From contig JAAROD010000080.1 of NCBI GenBank assembly GCA_012274445.1, positions 1-64,000 on the forward strand: DNA of 64,000 nucleotides, given 5' to 3'. The notes beneath the pieces were generated by a model. The model ran no database searches and was not told the DNA's origin. It saw only the letters and a program-made list of their open reading frames with translations. This document shows positions 1 to 14,706 of the stretch, piece by piece (positions within the stretch are counted from its first letter, which is position 1; each line of letters starts with the position of its first letter). Origin of the DNA: Sclerotiophoma versabilis. Taxonomy: Eukaryota > Ascomycota > Dothideomycetes > Pleosporales > Didymellaceae. The position numbers and the translations under genes are program-made.

Positions 1-300
1 TATTATCTTAGAATACCTCTAAACCTAGTTATATAGGCTGTTATAACCTTATAAACCTTACTCTAACCTTTAATATAAAACTTTAACCTTATTAACTATA
101 TAGGTTATAGAACTATAAATAGGCTATAATATATAACTTAGTATACTAGTTAATATACTTAAGTTTTAAATAAATTAGCCTAGAGAAACTTAATAATACT
201 AGCTTCTAAATATAATAATATAGAGCCTGTATTCTTAGAAATATGCCTATACTCTAAATATCTTAGCCCTAATTAAAAAGATCTTTTAATAATATTTAAG

Positions 301-435
301 GCTCTATATTATTACTACTCTAGAATAGAGCTCTATATTATTACTACTCTAAAATAGAGCTCTATATTATTACTACTCTAGAATAAATCTTTTAATAATA
401 TTTAGAGCTTTATATTATTACTACTCTAAAATAAG
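301..435. repeat. 29-bp tandem repeat
   Basis: Three adjacent 29-bp copies (301, 330, 359) contain the core TATATTATTACTACTCTA. A fourth copy at 407 follows a short spacer that itself resembles the sequence just before the array. The copies differ by one or two transitions. Confidence 0.8.
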
Positions 436-561
436 CTAATATAGAAAATATATAGATTATAACTATATATTTCTACTTTACTAAAATAGTAGTTTATTAT
501 CTTTAAATGTGTTTAGCTTAATTAAAGTCTCTAGTACTAGAATTACTCTTCTTTACTAGCC

Positions 562-656
562 TCTACTTCTAACTTATCTTAACTAACTTCTACTTCTAAC
601 TTATTCTAACTAACTTCTACTTCTAACTTATTCTAACTAACCTCTACTTCTAGCTC
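562..656. repeat. 27-bp tandem repeat
   Basis: The unit, which begins TCTACTTCTAACTTATTC, occurs at 562, 589 and 616 and is partial at 643. Copies are nearly identical. A multiple-of-three period could reflect a former repeat in a coding frame, but I found no reading frame around it. Confidence 0.75.
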
Positions 657-3149
657 TTCTTTTATTTTCTTAGATATAGTACTTATAAAATTAGTATTAT
701 TATATACTATCTTATATACTTAAAGCTTTACTACTAAGACTATATACTAATTATAGTAGTAATAAAAAAACTTTTCTTTTAGAAGTATATATACCTAATT
801 AATAATTATTTATTTATATATTACTATAACTTTATATTTATCTAACTATAGATAGAGTTTAAGAATAGTAGCTATACTATAGTCTTAACTATATTTATAG
901 CACTAGCTCTTTAAGCCTCTTTTTAGACTATACTATATTTTATTATAGTTTTTAAGCTTATAAATAGTAGTAAAGATTCTCTAATACAGCTTATACCTAG
1001 ATTACTATAATAGTACTTTATACTTAGTAGAAGTTATCTTATATCTATAGATAACTATACTCTAGTAATTAATAGACCTATTATAATAGTTAAGTTTTCT
1101 TTAGCTAATTTTACTATACTTATAAAGGTAGTAGTAGAATTTACCTAATACCTTTACCTTCTAATACTAACTAGTAACTTAGTTTCTTAAATACTAAACC
1201 TTTAAGGTATAGTATTTCTTCTCTATTTTTTCTATATAAGAAACTATAGCTAGTATAAAAGTAAAGCTATTAATACTCTTTATACCTTTTTTTATAGTAA
1301 GCTAATAATAAAGTCTATTATATTCTAGGCTTTCTATATTCTAGTAATATAGTATAAAAGCTTAGTAAACTCTATTAAAAGAGTTAGGTACTATAGCCTA
1401 TAGTAAAAGAGTAAGAATAGTTTTAATAATAAGAAATAGCGCTTAATAGAGGTATATAGCCTCTAGTATAGGTACTAGAGCTAAGTATAATATATACTTC
1501 TATATAATAGTAAACCTATTCTTAAAAGCTATAAAAATATATAGTAATTATTAATAAGGTTATAGTATAATACTTAGGTAATTAAATAATTAATTAGTGC
1601 CTATCTATCTAGATATAATAACTATTTATATATAAAGAAGATATTATTAGTTATATAACTCTAGAATTAAGCTTATAGGTAGTAGTAAGTCTACTTAACT
1701 ATAGTTAGCTTAACTACTAAGCTTCTTAAGAGTTAGCTATAAGCTTAGGCGCACAGGCTTATACTTTAGGTAATACCTAGCTCTAATATAATAACACCTT
1801 ACTTAGCTTAGTAGTAAGCTAGTAGCTTACTTATATAACATAATTAATATAGTATTAAATAACTAAGTAGTAGTAGTAACCTCTTTCTAGATTACTACTA
1901 ATTTCTTTATCTTACTATACATAAACCTAGGCTCTATAATATATCTAAATAAATTAATTTTTAATACTATAGCTTACTTCTCTCTTAGAAATATCTTTAG
2001 TATAATAGGCCTCTAAATTATTAAATAGTACTAATAGAACTCTACTAAATTCCTAGAAATACTTTAGGCTATATTTTAATTTATAGTTAGAGAAGTAATT
2101 TTAGATCTTTACGTATTAAACTATATAACTAGCTATTATATTATAGACTTAGAAATTACTTAGGTATCTTTAGAGTTATAGAAATAATATAATATAGAAA
2201 GTAATTTCTGTTTATCTAATATATAAATATATAGTATTTCTTATTTAATAGCTTTACTTTCTAGCTATAATATTACTTACTTAGAATTTACTAAATTATA
2301 CCTACTAAAGTATAGTTATCTTATAATAAGTAAGAGTATAAGTAGTAGTAAGAATATTACTTAAATATATTAGGTTTCTATAATATTATTAGTAGAGAGC
2401 TTATAGTTAGTAGGTATACAGCTTAAGTTTTATATAATAGTAACACGTAACTTAGGTTATAGCCCTAGGTACTCTTACTTTAAGTTAGAATATTAATATA
2501 AGTACTTTCTAACTTTACTATTAGATTTCTATTAATATAGCTGTTATATAGTAATTCTAAAAAGTCTAAAATATATATAGAAGTAGCCTATACCTTACTA
2601 TTAAGTTATATTAAAATTTAAAGTATATTAGAGTCTATATAACTTAAAATAGTATAGTAAATTATATAGAGTTTAAAGTAGAGTTACTACTAGCACTAAA
2701 TTAAATTATATAATTTAATTAATTATAAATTAGTAGTAAGAGTACTGTTTTCTTTATATCTTTCTTTTTTTTAGCTTTTTTTATAAACTAGTAAAGTTTT
2801 ATTTATTTTTATTATTACTTTTAGGTTTAAATAATAGAGTAAGCTTAGAGTTAGAGGTTAGAGTTTATACTAGAGTTAGAGTTAAAGTTAAAGCTATTTC
2901 TAAGAATAGCTTTATATAAAGATCTATCTTTAATTTTTAATAGTACTTTAATATTTTTAAAGATTTATAGATCTAATAATTTACCTTCTTCTTTTATTTC
3001 TATTAGTATTAAAATATAAAATATAGATAAAATGTTTTTTCTATCTAATAGTTAATAGCTATGTAATATATTACCTATTTAAAGGTTCTTACTAATAAAA
3101 ACAAGTAAAAACTCTTACTTTACCTTTTAACTTTAACTATTACCTTTCT

Positions 3150-4135
3150 TTCTCTTATTCTATCTTTTCTTTATATTTACTATACTTTCTTATACTCTTA
3201 CTTACTATTAAACTTATTTACTTTCTTTATTTATTTATCTTATATTGTCTTTATAATACTACTATAATATTTAATCTATATACTATTATAGCTATAAAAT
3301 ACTAATCTAATAAACTCTACTATATTATTATATAAGCTTATTAGCTCTTAATATCTATATAAAAGCTCTTTCTAGCTTTATAGCTCTAGATTACTATTTT
3401 ATAAACTATTCTAATTACTTTATACTACCTAAACTTAATATAGCTTTTAAAGTAATTAATTACTTACTTCTTTATACTCTATAGTAGTATATACCTTATT
3501 AGCTACTTTACTCTAGAAAAAGAAAAAAAGAATATATCTTTTAAAGAAACTCTTACTAATCTTCTTTATTATCTTAGATACCTAAAGTACTATACTACTA
3601 TTTATATTCTATAAAATAGACTCTAGCTAAAAGAACTATGGTATTCTTATTACTAAGTTAGCTATAAATATAAAGCTATCTTTCTCTAGCCTTATACTAA
3701 ACTCTTAAGGTTTAGAAAGTATAGTAGGTATTACTAATAAGAATACTAATATTAATACTAATATAAGAATAATATTATATACTAGGTTACCTAAGCTTTC
3801 TATAAGATACTACTATACTATCTAATAGTACTCTAGTATACTCTAATTTTCTATCTTAAATACCTTTTCTTACTACTAGAATCTATTCTTAATAAGCTAT
3901 AGTATTATAGTAAATAGTATTATATAGTTAAAGTTAATAATACTCTTTTTTAGTAATAGCTACTTAGCTTAGTACTCTACCTAAATTACTACCTACTTAA
4001 GGCTGCTAGATCTTACTACTATTACTAATATAGGCAGAGCTAAGCCTACTAGTTATATTACTCTATAGTAGCTAAGTCTTAACTAATATAAGCCTAGTAA
4101 ATACTTAGTCTATTAGGTAAGTATAGCTATAGTAA
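3150..4135. repeat. Dispersed repeat R1, copy A
   Basis: This segment aligns along nearly its whole length with 8,080-9,000 in the same orientation, differing mostly by C/T and G/A. On the minus strand a readable frame exists around 3,500-3,850 if stops are ignored, so it may be coding DNA of an unidentified transposon. The two copies flank about 4 kb of unrelated sequence, including an LTR-like repeat. I could not show them to be terminal repeats of one element. Confidence 0.7.
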
Positions 4136-5344
4136 TTCTTTCTACTTTATTACTATTTTTTCTATTAAAGTACTAAAGTTAGAGTAATACTATACTTCTA
4201 GATTTAGTATTATAATAAATTTTCTCTATTTCTTTCTCTATTTTACTACTTATTCTTAGACTAACTTATAGAAAACCTTTCTAGCCTTCTTTATAATAGT
4301 ATCTAAACTTAGATTAAATTATAACTTTATTTACTAGTTTCTTTTTTAAAATATATATAAATATATAAATTCTATTAGTATAGTTTAGGTATAGAGTATT
4401 TATTAAATTTAGTACTAATTTTTCTTATTTATATTTCTAGTTTTCTCTCTATAGATATATAATTACTCTATAATAATAATATAGTTACTAAATATAGTCT
4501 TAAGAATACTAGTAGGATAGTTTAAGTAGCTTCTAATATACTCTACTCTAGCTAGGTTAGAAGTAAGTAAGTATATATAACTAAGAGTATAGATATAAAC
4601 TAATATAAAAAGCTTTATACTATTAGCCTTAGATATAGGCCTATTAATAGTACTATAAGTAACTATATAGTTAGTAGTTCTTCTAATCTTAAGTATAAAA
4701 GAGTATTTAAGAGAAATAGTAATAGTATATATTATAAAACTAAGAACTATACTAATAAAAGTATTAGATTATATTTTTAGATTATATTTATAATTATTTA
4801 GTAAAAGATAGGTAAGAGCCTACTTAGTAAGACTAGCTTAAAATAGCTAGGTTAGAAAGTAATTAGTTAGTTAAATAGTTAGAAAAGGTAATAGTTAAGT
4901 AACTATATAAATAGTATATAGATAGTATCTTTTATTTAAGAAAGAACTATAAGCTTATATAGGTATTTCTAATTAGTTTATTAATATAAACTATACTCTA
5001 TTTATAATATATAATATAGTATAGTTATACCTAGCTATTCTAGTTCTAGACCTTTTTATCTAGTAAATTAAAGCTTTTCTAGCTATTATATACTTTACTT
5101 AATTAGTTTAGTTTAGTAAACTTATACTTTACTAATACTCTAGTCTCTATCTATTTAGTTCTTTTACTAGCTAAGATATTTAGTTTATAATATATACTAT
5201 AGTACCTAAGATAGAGTTAGTAACTAGAACCTTAGAGTAAGAATATTTAGTAGTCTTCTTTTTAAAAAGATAAAGTTTAGCTTTATAATTATTATACCTA
5301 TAGAATTTATAATAACTACTTCTAGAGATAGATAAGTATTATTT

Positions 5345-5541
5345 TATATAGTCTTATATCTTTATATAGTTTAATATTTTTATATAGTCTAATATTTTTA
5401 TATAGTTTAATATCTTTATATAGTTTAATATCTTTATATATTCTAATATCTTTATATAGTTTAATATCTTTATATAGTCTAATATCTTTATATAGTCTTA
5501 TATTCTTATTTAGTTTTATTTCTTTATATAGTTTAATATCT
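5345..5541. repeat. 18-bp minisatellite
   Basis: About eleven tandem copies of an 18-bp unit (consensus TTATATAGTTTAATATCT) run without interruption. Variants affect mainly the GTTTA/GTCTA and ATATC/ATATT positions. Isolated half-copies recur near 5,815. Confidence 0.9.
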
Positions 5542-6298
5542 TTACTAGTTTACTATACTATCTAGTATATATTTTAAAAGAAGAATTTTAAAGTAGAAAC
5601 CTTTAGCTATTTATTATTATAGAGCTTCTCTTTATAATTATTCTATAGAATTAGTAGAAAAGATATATAGAAATAGATTAGTATTATACTCTATATATAG
5701 TTTAGCTAGATTTAGTATAGCTTAAGTAGTAAGCTTCTTTTATATTATCTAAAGAGTACTCTTATTATAAATATAATAGTAACTTTCTTTTATAGTATAA
5801 TTTTCTTATATAGTTTAATATTCTTACTTAAAAAGGTATAAAAGCCTAGTTTCTATAACTAACTAGAAAAGTAAGTTTATTTTAGTAGAAAGACTATAGT
5901 TTATAATAACTTAGCTATATATATATAGTATTTAATAAAGTATAAAGTCTATAATAGTTTACTAGTAGTATACTATACTATTCTTTAGAATAATAGTTAC
6001 CTCTTCTATCTTTCTTACTATATATTTCTTAATCTTAGCTGTATTTTTTACCTTTAGTACTTAGCTTACTACTACTAACTCTCTAAACTAGTTAACTCTA
6101 ACCTAGTTAATAGTTCTAACTCTTTCTAGTATTAATATAGATATTATTATAGAACTCTTTAATATAACTAATTATTTAGCTATTAATACTACTAAATAGG
6201 CTACTTATTTAGAATAGCTCTATAATATTCTAGTAGTATAAAATACTTAGACTAAATATTATATATTCTCTTTTCTGCACAACGTACTATACTTTAAT

Positions 6299-6740
6299 AC
6301 TAGGCTTTAAAAATAAGACTTATTAGTAACTATAAGTACTAAAGTATAATAACTTCTAGCTAAAATTATCTTAGATAAAATAGTAGATAAAGCTATTAGA
6401 TACTTTAAGGCACCTACTTATAACCTATATATTAGCGCAGCTATAGCTATTAAATTTAGTAAAGCTACTAAATATAAAGTAGCTATACTTATAGCTAAAG
6501 CTACTACTACTATAGAGACTCTTAGAGCTTTATTAGAAGTTATTCTATTAGAACTTATTTAATACTTATTACTAATACTTAGAGTATTTCTAGCTAAAGT
6601 AAATATCTATATACTAGCTCTTTATAAGAGTAGTTAAGCAGCTTATTTAGAAAGTTATTTAGAGAACTAATAAGATAATTTTTAAGAACTTACTATTCTA
6701 GAGAAGACGTTTAACTTTATTTTCTTTATTTTTATTTTAT
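6299..6740 (+). pseudogene. RIP-degraded coding remnant, unidentified
   Basis: The frame starting at 6,299 keeps protein-like composition for about 145 codons, with Ala, Lys, Leu and Glu rich helices and only TAA/TAG stops. I recognise no domain. It lies in the same frame class as the large remnant that starts near 9.8 kb. They could be two parts of one gene split by the LTR (about 7.6 kb) and R1 (8.1 kb) insertions, but nothing in the sequence proves it. Confidence 0.3.
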
Positions 6741-7599
6741 AGCTACTTGTTTTCTCTATAGAGCCTCTAAGATTTAGTTTTATACTAGTAGAATCTATCT
6801 AATTAACTCTATCTATAGTAGTAATAATACCTACTTCTAGTAATACTATTCTATATTAGCTTCTTATTCTTCTTTATTAGATAAAGTATAAATTAAATAT
6901 CTAGTATATACCTAAAAGTTATCTATAACTAGACTAGTTATATACTAACTCTATTAATCTATACTTCTCTGTATCTTTATTCTAGCTTAGTACCTTTAAT
7001 ATCTTATTTATACTTACCTTATATACTATTATTTAATTCTACTACTAATACTAGTTATATATAAAGATTATATTTATATTTAATAACTAAAACCTATATA
7101 CTTCCTATTAATACTATAGCTAAACAGCTATTCTAATAAGTATAAAATATATACTATATCTTATTATATCTTATAAAGTAGCTATATTAAAATATAGCAT
7201 AATCTAGAATCTATATAATTAATAGATATAGATTAAATATTATAGGTTATAGTAAGATCTTATATAGACTATATTTATAATATAGAGTTTATAAAGAAAA
7301 TAACTAGTAGTAAGTTAAGAAAGGCTACTACTACCTTAGTTATTTATACTACTTTCTCTTCTATATTATTATAGTATAGTATAATAGATTATACCTAAGG
7401 TAGTTAGAATAATCTATATAAGCTTATAGTTAGTATTAGAAGTATATAACTAGTAGCTAATAAATACTCTTAGAGTAGAATATACCTTACTTTAAAGCTC
7501 TACTATATTAGGTAGTTTTATCTAATCTTATAGAAGAGAAGTAGCCTATATATAAATTACCTAAATATACTATTATAATCCTATATAAAGAAAGTAGTA

Positions 7600-8030
7600 T
7601 AGTAGTTAAGTAGTTAACTAGAACCTTTACTTAGAACTAGAGGTAGAGTTAAGAAGAATCTCCTTTTATATAGTTACATAATATACTTATTAATAAGTAA
7701 TACTATATATTTTATTAAACTAACTCTAGTTACTTATTAATAAGTATTATCTTCTAGCAGGTATAAAGTAAGTAGAAACGCTGCTATTATAGTAGTGTAT
7801 TTAACTTTATTAATTAAGTTTATCTTTAGAATCTCTACTATACTTAAACTAGATAGTCTACTCTATACTACTTATTATAACTCTATTATTATAAGCTTTG
7901 CTTAGGTAATAACCTAACCTAATCTTCTATATACTATTTATACTTAAGAACTAATCTAGACCTATACTTCTAAGCTTTACTTAAATTCTAATTTCTCTAC
8001 TAATATATATCTAAATTTTTATATATTTAG
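7600..8030 (+). mobile_element. LTR-family L1 remnant
   Basis: The stretch shares a long block with 22,640-23,096, and its second half matches 37,881-38,378, 41,440-41,714 and, inverted, 48,026-48,511 and 48,989-49,488. Conserved landmarks are TTAATTAAGTTTATCTTTA, a GATAGTCTACTCTATACTAC block and a GTAATAACCTAACCT-like end region. Two copies of the palindrome ACTTATTAATAAGT occur at about 7,690 and 7,732. It is judged to be a solo LTR because no coding region is attached. Exact ends are unclear. Confidence 0.6.
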
Positions 8031-8079
8031 TATATACTATTTAATCTATTCTAGCTTCTATTTATATATTTCTAGATTA

Positions 8080-9000
8080 TTAAACTTTATTTCTTTTTTA
8101 TATATATCTTATATCTCTCTTATAATTCTACTATAGTAATTAATTTATATACTATTATAGCTATAGAATACTAATTTAATAAACTCTACTATATTATTAT
8201 ATAAGCTTATTAGTTCTTAATATTTATATAAAAGCTTCTTCTAGCTTTATAGCTCTAAATTACTATTTTATAGACTATTCTAATTACTCTAAACTACCTA
8301 AACCTAATATAGCTTTTAGAGTAATTAATTACTTACTTCTTTATATTCTACCTTATACTATTAGCTACTTTATACTTTAAAAATAAATAAAATAATATAT
8401 CTCTTTAGAGAATACTTACTAATCTTCTTTATTATTTCTAATACCTAAAGTACTATACTACTATCTATATCCTATAGAAAATACTTTAGCTAGAAGAACT
8501 ATAGTATTCTTATTACTAAGTTAGCTATAAATATAGACCTATCTTTCTTTAGCCCTATACTAAACTTCTTAGCTTTAGGTAGTATAGTAGGTGTTATAAA
8601 TTAGAACACTATTATTAATACTAATATAAGTATAATATTATATACTAGGTTACCTAAGCTTTCTATAAGACACTGCTATACTATTTAGTAGTACTCTAGT
8701 ATACTCTAGTTTTCTATCTTAAATACCTTCTTTTATTACTAAAATCTATTCTCTATAAGCTATAGTATTATATTAAAGAGTATAGTATAGTTAAAGTTAA
8801 CTATACTCTTTTTTAGTAGTAACTACTTAGTTTAGTATTCTACCTTAATAGCTACCTACTTAAGGCTACTAGGTCTTACTACTATTACTAACACAAACAG
8901 AGCTAAGCCTACTAGCTAAGTAACTTTATAGTAGCTAAGTCTTAACTAATATAAGCCTAGTAGATACTTAATTTAATATATAAGTATAGCTATAGTAATT
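8080..9000. repeat. Dispersed repeat R1, copy B
   Basis: Second copy of the segment at 3,150-4,135, in the same orientation. It lies directly after the LTR-like remnant, and similarity stops near 9,000. Confidence 0.7.
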
Positions 9001-9789
9001 ATACTAATCTAATAATTCTTACTTATTACCTTTACTATAGTATATTATATAGTAATATAGAGTACTAAGAACTAAGTTACGTTTTATAAGTAGAATAATC
9101 TACCTACTAACTAGTTACCTTATATATAGCTACTATATAGGTCTTATATAAAGTTATATTATATTTTATATAATATAGTAGAGTATAGAATAGTCTTTTA
9201 TAATAAAAAGACTAGAAAAATTAACCTATACTCTCTACGCTCTATTAGTAGCTTAATAACTAACTATAAATTATAGAATTAATATACTTTTAAGAAAAAG
9301 AGTTTTTACTTTCTACCTATAGCTTTACCTATTCTTACTACTCTTCTACTAACTATAATACCTTTTAGCTATTACTTACTATATAGCTTTAACTACCTTT
9401 ATTTAAACTATAGTAGAACTAGTATATAATAAATATAATTATCTATAGCTTTTATAGTTTTTATAGTACTTCTTTAAGAAACTTAGCTATACTTATTAGC
9501 TTTTATACCTCTAGCCTACTAAGCTTATTAAACTATACCTTACTATAATAGCTAGCTATAACCTCTAGCCTATAGTAGAAAGTAATAAATACTATATATA
9601 TTATAATTAGCTGTTTATTCTTCTATTAAGGCTACTATACTAGGCTAAGAGTACTAGTGCCTTATAGGTCTAGTATATAGAAGTTAATAAACAGCTACCT
9701 ACTTTATTTAATACTCTTAATTATTTCTAGTACCTTAAGTACTAAGCCTATTAAAGACTTTAGAAATCTAGTAAAATAGTAACTACTAA

Positions 9790-12700
9790 GGTAATTAAGT
9801 GTAGATACTTCTTTTACTAATATAATATATAGTTTCTTAGAGCTAGTAGCTTTAAAGTATATATAGATATTATTAATTACCTATATAAATATAGCTATAA
9901 AAGATATTAGCACGCCTAGAAATACTAATAGGTAAAAGAATTAGAAAAGATATATATAGTAATATAGTTCTTTAAGAAAGAGACGTATTAGCTAGAAAAT
10001 AGGTCTAAGTATAGTAGAGAAGCTTTAACTACTATTAGTTAGCCTTAAGACCTGCACAGAGAGTACTTATTCTATTCTAAATACATACTCCTTCTTAAGT
10101 ATTACCTACTTAATCTACTATTTTTTCTAAATAAACAGCCTAGAAGACTTAGAGTTTTTAGAAGTTTATTATCCTTATAGATACTATAGTAGATAGTTCT
10201 ACTTAGCAGCTACTTAGGCAGAGAGGTTTCTATTATAATTAGGTAGCGCTAAAGTAGTAGTTATAACTCCTTTAGTAATAAGCAAGTTATTAGGCCTATA
10301 TTAGATACTTCTTTTAATATTTAAGTATCTCTAGAAGTACCTATAGCTTAATATACCTACTCTATTATACTAATAGCTTATATTTTCTTATATAACTATA
10401 AGAAGGTTATTTATTAGAAATACTAGAGGCTATATAAATTTAAAATTACTATATACTAGATAGAATATAAGAAAGTAAAAGGTAATATCTTATAACTCTT
10501 AGTACTTCTATAGAACTATATTATAGTTAGTAAGAAGATAATATACTAGCTTATTATTTAAGTTTAGAAAATATCTATCTAAATAGTTAATATCTATTAC
10601 TAGAGTATAAGAGACTGTCTTAATACTATTAAGAATATATATATTCTTAAGCTCTGTTTTAAGCTAGTGCAGCCTACCTATAAATAGGTTTTAGTAGTTA
10701 TAGCTAGCTTAAGGACTTATACTTACTTCTAGTATACTACTATAAGATAGCTTATTATACTCTGCGCTACTCTCTATCTTAACAGCCTTTTCTTCTAAGT
10801 TAAACTCTTCTTTAATAGGCTAAAGTTATATTTCTTTAAGTATAGCCTATAGCTAGTTAGCTATATCTATCTTAATATTTACTCTATAGTTATATATATA
10901 GAATACTAGTTAGTTCTCTATTTAAAACGTATTCTATATACTCTATTTTATATACTCTAGCTACTCTAGTATAAAAGACTCTTAGAATATTATCTATTTA
11001 TTAAAAGTAATTTTTTATATATATAGGCTGTCTAATCTCTAAGATAGCTTTATACTCTTTTCTAATAACTTACTAATAAGAAAGATCTTCTTAATATATA
11101 ATATAAGAAACTAAGTATAGTAGAGCTATAGAGCGCTATATTAGAATAACTTCTTATAGTATTTTTAATATTTACTCTTTAATAGAAGCTCTTTAGGTAT
11201 ATTAGTAATAAAGTATATTATAATAAACTAGAACTTCTATGTTACAGCTGTAGCTAGCTAGAAGGTATAGTTTTCTAAGTTAAATAATAGTCTATAAATA
11301 TACTTATTACTATAAAAAGCCTGCTAGTTCTTAAAGCTAATAGTTATATTATTAAAAAAGTAGCTAGATAGCTATAAGATTAGCCTAAGTAGTTATCTAA
11401 TAATAATAAGAAGATTAAGAAAGAATAACAGTATATACTTATTCTCTAACACAGCAGCTTAGAAGCTAGCCTTTCTACTTCTATAGTTAATTATATATTA
11501 CCTCTATAGTATATTAATAGCCTAGCTACTATTAAAAGATATACTCTTAGTAGCTATAATAAACTTCTATACTACTATATTATTAGTTACTATTTAAGTC
11601 TATATATATATATAGTGTACTAAATACTAACCTACTTTTAAACTTATAGTCTCCTTTAGAGTAATTAATCTTCTATAAACACTAGTCTACTACTATAACT
11701 ACTTATTCTTTATTACTAAAGCTACTCTTACTATAGTTATCTCTAAGTTTACTAAGTAATATATTACTATAGAGTTTATTATTATCTCTAGAACTATGAT
11801 TATTACTATTAGTACTTTATTATATATCTATTAGCTATATTATAATAATAGCTAGCAGTAAATTTAGCTATAAATCTATATCTTAGAGTAGAGTTAGGTT
11901 TAAAAGCTTATTATTAAATATATTAAGTTCTATTAGAAAACCTATAGAGATAGCATATTCTTATAGCAGGAATAGGTAAAGTAATTACTAATAGAATTTA
12001 ATAGTAGGACTATATAGTATCTGCTTACCTCTAGAAGTAAGCTATAGGTTAAGTTAATCTTCTTAAAAGTACTTAGTATATAATATAATCTCTATTATTT
12101 ATTCTTACTAGTACTAGTAACTTATAGCTACTATAGTAGGTGCTAGATATTAGTATTAGACCTTTTATAGTAGGTTTAGAGTATATAAGCTCTTATTATT
12201 TTCTATATCTTACTAATACTCTCTACTTCTAATATCCTAAGCTAGTTATAGAGTATAAAAAAAGAGATATAGATAGAGGTTTAGGCTAATAAGGCTCTAT
12301 AGTAAAAGAATATTATTACTATTAAGCTATTAACTAGCTAATTATACTTCTATAATAGTATTATTTTTAAAGCTTATTTAGCCTGTCTAGAGAGAAGTTA
12401 ATTAGCACTAGGCTCTCTATTTCTATTAGTAGTAAGGCCTCTATATTAGATATAGCTATTAATCTAGAGCTTAGAATCTAGGTAGCAGCTAGCTCCTAAA
12501 CAGATCTATACGTACTTAATATATTCTAAGCCTAGAAAAGAGGCCTATAGCTCTATACTACTACTAATAGCTACTTTTAATATATAGTATAGCTATATAA
12601 TAATTAATAAAAAAATATACTCTTTATATACTACTTATCTACTAGGTTAATAGTAAATAGCTGTTTATCTTTACTATAAGAATTTAATATATCTATATAT

Positions 12701-14430
12701 TACTTTAATATCTATTAAGTAATTACTAGCTATATTATTCTAAGCAGCTATTTAGCTATAGTTACTAACTAAAGTACTAGATTATTTATAACTTCTAGAA
12801 TCTAATAGATAAGATTATATACAGTCTATATAATAGTAAGTAAATAGATCTTATAAGCCTTTTCTAGAATAGAACTAATAATATACTTATACTATAGAGA
12901 TAGCTCTATATAGATTATAATAATAAATAGTACCTCTCTTTATACCTTATACTTAAACTATATACTATAGGTTTTATTATTTCTACTTAGATATTTATAA
13001 AAATAGTACTCTAGTATAGTAATAGTAAAGTCTTTTATATTCTTATATACGTAATTAAGAACTATCTACTAAAGAACTTAAGATTTCTTATTAGCTTTAT
13101 TACTATACTTTACTTATAGTATAGAGACTAGGTTCTTTTATAGTATAGAGTTATTATTATTATAGTCTAAGACCTTTATAGATTTAGTATTAATCTATAA
13201 AGTAATATAAGATATTATAATACTTATTAGTTTTTCTTCTTACTTTATAGTTCTTAAAAGTACCTAGATATTAATAAACTAGTATTCTAGTTTTAAAAGA
13301 ATTATTTAATATAAACTAAGGTATATACTATTATCTATATCTAGAAAGAAGTCTTACTAATATATACCTAAGAAATAAAAGTTTATATTAGGCTTAAGGC
13401 TAGAATAGAATAATTCTTACACCTCTTATATAGTTTATACACACAGTAAGCTAGCTAGCTTATTCTAGTTAGCTACTTAAACGTCTAGTCTATACTAGCC
13501 TTAGAAATCTAATATAATCTTTATTACCTTATTTATTATAGAAAACTAGTACTAGGTTATTACTTAGCGTAGATATATAGAGTATACCTAGGTATAAATT
13601 ATACTTATATTATCTATCCTACAGCTTACTATCTACTTAAATATAGAGATATAAAAAGTTACCTACCTAATTAAGGTATAGCACTATTAAGTAATTATTA
13701 GTCTCTAGCTAAAATTCTTCTATAGTATAGCTAGCTGTTAGACTAGAAACTTTACTCTGCTGCTAAGCCTAAGGTGCTCTAGTATCTTCTACTTAACTAA
13801 CCTATTTAAACCTTAAAATAGCTAGCTATTACTAGATAATAGAGTTACTAGCTCTGTTTATATCTAGCTATAGCTATTAGTAAGAATAATATCTTCTTAA
13901 TTAGTATAAAGCTAAATATATAAGTATATAGAAAGTATATCTATCTTTTAAGTTAGCTTATAGGCTTAGCTAGTATATATAGAAGATAAAACCTTTATTA
14001 TAAATACTATATACCTACTACTATTTCTCCTCTAGTAACTAGTAAAGTTATAGATATCTCTTAAAAGCTTTAATATAATAGTAGCCTAAGATAAGCTCTA
14101 CCTTTACTCTAATTATACTTACCTAATCTTTAAATAACAGCTACTTTAAGTCCCCCTCTTTAGCGCCTCTAGCTATAATAGTAGTAGTCTAAGCCTAGTT
14201 CTTCTTTTTTAGGTAATCTAGTATTTACTACACTTACACCTTAAAGTAAGTAATTTATAATTAGTAACTTATATCTTACTAAAGAACACCTACCTTATTA
14301 AAAATCTAGTAAAGCTAATACTTATATACTTAGTTAATAGGTCTATTTATACTAATACTCTATTCTAAAGTAAGTATATTTATTAGAAATTTTACTATTA
14401 CTAGTAGGTATAGCGTAGCTTAGTTATAGA
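9790..14430 (+). pseudogene. Large RIP-killed coding remnant (about 1,500 codons)
   Basis: One reading frame can be followed from about 9,790 to about 14,430 with no frameshift. I checked that codons near 9,848, 12,842 and 13,922 fall in the same phase. The frame is interrupted by dozens of stops, almost all TAG with some TAA, as expected if CAG, CAA and TGG codons were mutated by RIP. The composition is protein-like: Leu, Tyr, Ile, Arg and Lys rich (inflated by RIP), with a Cys- and aromatic-rich start near 9,800 that might once have been a zinc finger. I cannot name the family. A large accessory protein such as a telomere-linked helicase or another mobile-element protein is possible, but I found no clear Walker, DDE or RT motif. 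RIP acts on duplicated DNA, so it was probably a repeat. Confidence 0.55.
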
Positions 14431-14706
14431 TAGAGTCTATCTTCTTAATCTTCTTAATAGCTATATATTATCTTTTCTCTATTTCTATTAAGATATCTAT
14501 ACTTTTATACTTTATTATAGCTTTAGTTATATTAGTATTAGAGAATATAGAAAGAGTAGTACTTTTAAAGGTAAGAATTTATTTATTATAGAAGATATAA
14601 GTTACTAAGCTAGTTATAAGTAGATTAAGAGTTTATAGATCCTAGCACGGTTCTCTTTACTTCTAGAGGTAAGTAGTACCTAACTTATTAGCTCTAGCTA
14701 GCTGTT

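Noticed and set aside
3150..9000. R1 copies as LTRs of one 5.8-kb element
   Set aside because: The copies contain protein-like frames, their ends lack TG...CA-type signals, and the sequence between them includes an unrelated LTR.
9790..14430. Starship captain (DUF3435) or telomere-linked helicase
   Set aside because: Tempting because of size and the telomeric repeat in the window, but no tyrosine recombinase or Walker/DEAH motif could be identified, so no name is given.
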